Part shown: positions 59,941-64,000 of the stretch, one piece after another | Layout of the letters: each line of letters opens with the position of its first letter | How positions within the stretch are numbered: position 1 is the first letter of the stretch | From: Aspidiotus rigidus | Taxonomy: Eukaryota; Arthropoda; Insecta; Hemiptera; Diaspididae | Assembly: GCA_035079385.1 (NCBI GenBank) | Contig: JAVHKY010000025.1 | Span: forward strand, 17,272,501-17,336,500 | DNA: 64,000 bases | Direction: 5' to 3' | Translations under genes and position numbers: made by a program | Notes under the pieces: generated by a model | What the model was told of the DNA's origin: nothing | What the model saw: the letters and a program-made list of their open reading frames with translations, nothing else | The model's database searches: none

Positions 59941-60431
59941 TGGGTCTCTTTCATCAATGTTAATTTATGAAGATTGTCTATAAGTCAGTTGGGTCATGAG
60001 TGCAGCAAGCCATCGTTTTAGAAGAGGATACTATGTTTTTCAATAATCAATTATGCCTATTTAGAGTCGTTCTCGTACTCATTTACTGTCTCAGAAAAAT
60101 TTTCCACATACCGGCATTTTTGTATATCTATAGCTGGAAAGTCGAGACTTCTTCAAGTTCCTTTGAAGACAGCTGATTGTTTCAGATTCTTCTCCCATAT
60201 CGTATTGAATACTCATCTACCTGTTCCTTAGTGAACTCATATCTGCTTCACATTGATGATGCAATAATTGCATAGCTTTTTCCTGATATGAAGCGAGACG
60301 ACTCAGAAAGAGGTACATGAGTACGCGTAATGACAATAGTAGAAGTGCCATATTATGTGATCGTTTACTCGCTTCTGAGTCAAATTTTTTGATTCGTAAG
60401 GGATACGCGAAAAAATTACATTTATTTACAG
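59941..60431. other. Unassigned DNA before the zinc-finger pseudogene
   Basis: No gene seen. It ends in an acceptor-like TTTATTTACAG that matches the intron end of the functional zinc-finger gene. Confidence 0.4.
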
Positions 60432-60706
60432 TTCGAATAGGATCGTATTGAAGTCACTTGCGGAACGTGTAACCATCAATTCCTAGTTAACGTCAAGAGG
60501 CGTCCTGTGCACGTGATGTGTGACCAATGTGGCCAACTAATTCGGATACGATGACCTCTAATAATTTTCTGCTGTGGTTACGAAAAATGTGAAAAAACTT
60601 TCTGCAATCGGTTCAATTTACGAAGACATGATAACTCGGTGCACAGTAAGAATCGAACTCATCATTATCCCGAATGTCATAAAGCCTACACGCTGATAGA
60701 ATAGAG
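60432..60706 (+). pseudogene. Broken copy of the C2H2 zinc-finger gene
   Basis: Corresponds to exon 2 of the gene at 58397-58814, in opposite orientation: EVTCGTCNHQFLV, HVMCDQCGQLIRIR, CEKTFCNRFNLRRHDNSVHS, then YPECHKAYTLIE. One base is missing near its start, IRIR is followed by a stop, the next segment is in another frame, and TLIE is followed by a stop where the intact gene continues for another finger. The intron acceptor is kept, so it arose by DNA duplication rather than retroposition. Confidence 0.8.
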
Positions 60707-61185
60707 GGCAATCGGAAAACGGTTCCCAAAGTTCAAAGATAGCTACGAACCGACAACTTATTGATAATTTTTTCCCTTTGTCAATATTTCTTAGGTATTT
60801 TAAAAAGCTACCGGAAAGATACAACATGACTGCAAGCAACCATGCAATTAACGTTTTGACAGAAATTAGTACGAGGGGAGGAAGAATCAGCGAGTGCACA
60901 ATTTTCTACCCAGAAGCACCTAGAAATAGAAGGCGGAGAGGTGCACCTGAACAGCTCACCAATATTTAGGGCAAGAAGGAATTTTCGAATGAGTATTACT
61001 AAAATTTTGAAACTCAGATATTATTTTCTTTGAGAAAATTTTGGATCTATCGAACGTGTACACGAAAAACGATAAAATGTTCATCTCAATTCGAAAAACC
61101 GTAAATAATTTTCGATGTAAACAATCACGATAGGTCTATCAATTGCAAATTGTAACAATTAGAAATAAAATGATATTGTTTGTCA
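60707..61185. other. Unassigned DNA
   Basis: No motif recognised; flank of the duplicated zinc-finger segment. Confidence 0.4.
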
Positions 61186-61380
61186 TAGCATGCGAGGCGA
61201 TAAGTATGAAATAATGCGTGTCATCATCGAGGGCGGAAGAAGACAGAATTCTTGGATAAAGGATCTACGCCGCTGGCTCGGGTACTCGTCAATGGAAATA
61301 TTCCGTGGTGCTGTCTCAAGAATCCGAATAGCCATATGGATGGCCAACCTTTGAAAAATGAAGGCGACAAGAAGAAGAAG
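61186..61380 (+). mobile_element. C-terminal tail of a LINE
   Basis: Reads MRGDKYEIMRVIIEGGRR followed by NSWIKDLRRWLGYSS and FRGAVSRIRIAIWMANL-stop. The pattern 'IxGxRR..SWLxxLRxW...LFRxAxxRxxxAxxxANL' ends ORF2 of many RTE/CR1-like elements in insects. Only the tail remains. Confidence 0.7.
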
Positions 61381-61389
61381 CAGAAGGAT

Positions 61390-62550
61390 TATAAAAACAA
61401 AGGTTTTCGATTCTTCGAAACTTAGACCGACAGTCGATAAAATTCCGAAAATAGTTTTCGATGAAGACGATCGCGATAGGCAGACCTATCAGTTTTAATT
61501 TACGCAAGAAACCGAAGGACAATAATTTTCGCGACAATTTCGAAAGAAAAATTTTCGATCAAAAACGTAAAAATGCTTTCTAAATCACGGAGAAGATGCA
61601 CAAAGTGCCACCAGATAAAAGACAAACCCGACAATATTATTTCTTTTCGAAAATAACATGTTGCTCGAAACGAGTCTAAAACCATCAATGTATCAGTCTC
61701 GATAAATACTGCGGGTATATAAAGAATTTTCACATAATTTTTCTTCTTCTCATCGTATTGCTACTCTGATATCGTCCCATTATCGGAATAAGGGGGTATA
61801 TCAATGGTCACACAAGTACCACGAGTCGAGCGATACTCTACAAAGATAAGATTCTCACTTCCCACTTATACACGTGTCGGACGATTGGAACCGAAAAAAT
61901 AATTCCAATCTAAGTCTTTTATCGTATTCTTTTATAGATTCTAAATCGTAATTGAAAAGAATACGGATATCCTGCCATTGAAATTTAGAAAAAAATGTTC
62001 TGGCGTAGCCAAATAAATGAAGATCATGTTAGATGTCTTTTATAAGGTAGGATACTAGTTTTTCTTTGTCATACTTGCTTTGCTTGCGATCTGGGAGTAC
62101 CACCTTCAAGCGGGGGGGGGGGGGCTCACTCACTCCACTCGTTCATCTACCTTCTGGGTTTAGTACGATCTACGTTAGAATATTTCAAGCTACTGGCTTT
62201 TGGGAGGCTCACGAATACTAGACCTATCTGATGACGTCACGCGATCTAATGAGTCACAATCTGATGACGTCACAAATACTAGACCTATACAGGCTTACAT
62301 CAACAAAGCTCAATATATGGTATACTAGGATGCTTACACCAAGCTAATCCTTCATTATACTAGGCCTGAAAAAGGCTGAAGTAGTAGGTTTAGCCTTGTA
62401 TGAGAAGCCTCGTATAAAAGCTTTTAGCTTTCGGGGGCTCTGATTTGCCCCCTTCTTAGTCTAGTACACTGCATTTCCCAGGACAGTCACTGTCACCTAT
62501 TGTTTACATATGTCACGAAACCATGAAGCCATGGCCCTCAGTCCGGGGCA
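61390..62550. other. Unassigned DNA with repeats near 62.2 kb
   Basis: A G10 run at about 62115-62124; two TGACGTCA octamers at 62232 and 62265; ACTAGACCTAT repeats at about 62217 and 62279 and TACTAGGCCTG at 62359. These resemble the 16.6-16.9 kb repeats. Confidence 0.45.
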
Positions 62551-62554
62551 GGTG

Positions 62555-64000
62555 TTAGGTCACTAGAGGGTGGGAAGAACAATCCCGCTTGATATAAGTA
62601 AATACAAACTCAAGGTCGGAACGTGGAACGTCAGAAGTTTGCTTGCTGCAGGAAAGCTGGCAAATGCAGTCAAGGAAATGAAGAGAATGAAAATCAACTT
62701 ACTTGGACTTAGTGAAGTAAGATGGCCGGGTAGCGGCACTTGCTCTCAGGAAGGAACGAGCGGGGTGAGCTACTAGTGGAGTTCTGTTCGAGAAACCATC
62801 TCGTAGTCAAAAATACGTTTTCAAACTGCCTCGACGACGGCTCTATACATAGATATCACCATGTAACAGTAACGAAAATATAATTCGAAATCAGATCGAC
62901 TACCTATATTATGATTAACCAACGATTCCAGAATTGCATCACAAGAGTAGCAGCATACCCAAGTGCGGATATAGGCTCTGACCATAACCCACTGATATCT
63001 GACTGCTGCTTTAAGCCCAAAACTTTGAAGAAAGGCCGTAAGAAGCGGTATGATATCCGGAAACTGATCAAATCAGAATCAAAAAATGCAATCATCAAAG
63101 GAATCAAAGAAAAATTCGACAAAAACCCAATACCAACAAACGCACAGGCAGAAGAAACGTGGACGATAATTAGGTCGAACATAAAAGAGACGACAGAGGA
63201 GGTGGTTGGTGAATGCGGAGCTACAGGGGTCAAAGCGTGGATGACCGATGAGATCTTGCAGATTATGGAAAAAAGGAGAATGGTGAAAAACGAGAAAGAA
63301 GACGGAAAATACGCGTAGTTACACCGGGAAATTCGAAGGAAAGTTAGACAGGCAAAGAACAACTGGTTAACAGAGCAGTGCACAGATGCTGAGGAATTGC
63401 ACCGGAAACACGACACCTTCAATTTCCATAAAAAACTGAACGGTAATTAGGAAACCAAAGTTGACAGCACTACGCAATGAGAACGATGAGTTGGTGATCG
63501 AGGAAATGGAAATCAAGGATCTTTGGAAAACATATGCTGAGTCACTGTTTAGTGATGAAAGAGTTGAATCCACAAATGAAGATGTTGGCACAGAAGAACT
63601 GACACGCCCAGATATCTTACAGTCCTAAGTGGAAAATGCACTACAAGCAATGAAAAATGGAAAGTCGCCGGGACACGACGAAATATACGCTGAAGCGCTG
63701 AGACTCATGGATCCAAAATTGCTCACTCACTTATTGAACAAGATATACAAAGCTGGCCAAATACCAAAAGATTGGTTCAGGTCGACGTTTGTGGTAATAC
63801 CGAAGAAAACTCAAGCCAAAAGCTGCGGAGATTGTAGGCTGATTAGCCTAATGAGTCAGGCTTTGAAAACATTCCTGAGAGTCCTGCATAAACGTTTGTT
63901 CCCTCAATGTGAGGAATTGAGCGGCGAGCCACAGTTTGGTCTTAGGAAAGGGCTAGGGACACGAGAAGCCCTATTCTCCATGAAGATGTTACTCCAGAAC
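62555..64000 (+). mobile_element. RTE-like non-LTR retrotransposon, runs off the window
   Basis: Starts with an APE-type endonuclease: LKVGTWNVRSLLAAGKLANA and NLLGLSEVRWPGSG (62600-62740). After GVSY (62776) the middle of the nuclease is missing; the sequence resumes with LLVEFCSRNHLVVKNTF and, after a gap and a shift, DYIMINQRFQNCITRV and SDHNPLISD (62910-63000). The linker ORF (62911-63318) leads to RT: MKNGKSPGHDEIYAEALRL (63650), FRSTFVVIPKK, CRLISLMS, FGLRKGLGTREALFSM (63940-63985). Several stops. The lineage is the one often mis-annotated as craniofacial development protein 2 in insect genomes. Confidence 0.85.

Overview
This window looks like nuclear DNA of an arthropod, most likely an insect. 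The few host genes are split by short introns (about 65-75 nt, GT-AG). The rest is AT-rich intergenic DNA packed with transposable elements, simple repeats and a mitochondrial-derived cox1 fragment. I cannot name the species.

Region 1 (1-20.4 kb) has no convincing complete host gene. It holds a Penelope-like element (PLE) copy with an inverted partner arm (88-3163), inserted inside a foldback-type repeat family built from ~45-50 bp units (1-90, 3164-3950). Fragments of non-LTR retrotransposons follow (4.06-4.4, 6.0-6.9, 6.95-7.56 kb), then a GA microsatellite, a 96-bp-arm palindrome (8827-9022), a second PLE copy on the minus strand (12.5-14.9 kb), a pogo/Tigger-like MITE dimer (15.25-15.59 kb) and a block of foldback-related repeats rich in TGACGTCA (15.9-17.5 kb).

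Region 2 (20.38-32.65 kb) appears to be one long composite element. TTAA-flanked ends begin CCCATTCACGGCGGC, and the roughly 0.5-kb inverted arms contain TA/CA microsatellites. The interior is a 349-bp tandem array followed by a ~707-bp higher-order repeat. A nearly intact Ty3/Gypsy retrotransposon (20493-25978, LTRs almost identical, gag and pol in different frames joined by a probable -1 frameshift site) has inserted in the left arm. A 118-bp palindromic MITE sits in the array.

Region 3 (32.66-44.9 kb) holds AT-rich DNA with a cox1 numt, an old divergent PLE (34.14-35.6 kb), and a younger PLE (37545-40592) with an uninterrupted 489-aa RT plus GIY-YIG ORF. That PLE is nested in the 3' part of an R1-like LINE and flanked by a 12-bp target duplication.

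Region 4 (45-60.7 kb) is the genic part: a RERG-like small GTPase (5 exons), a probable AIRIM/C1orf109 homologue divergently paired with lipoyl synthase (7 exons), a small secreted proline-rich peptide gene assembled from three exons, and a small C2H2 zinc-finger gene with a broken inverted copy 2 kb away. Region 5 (61-64 kb) holds the tail of one LINE and the start of another that runs off the window.

Across the PLE copies and the two palindromes the same RNA-like motif recurs (CNGANGA-N-stem-GAAA-short hairpin). It resembles the hammerhead ribozymes known from PLEs but carries one extra nucleotide, and stem III covaries between copies.
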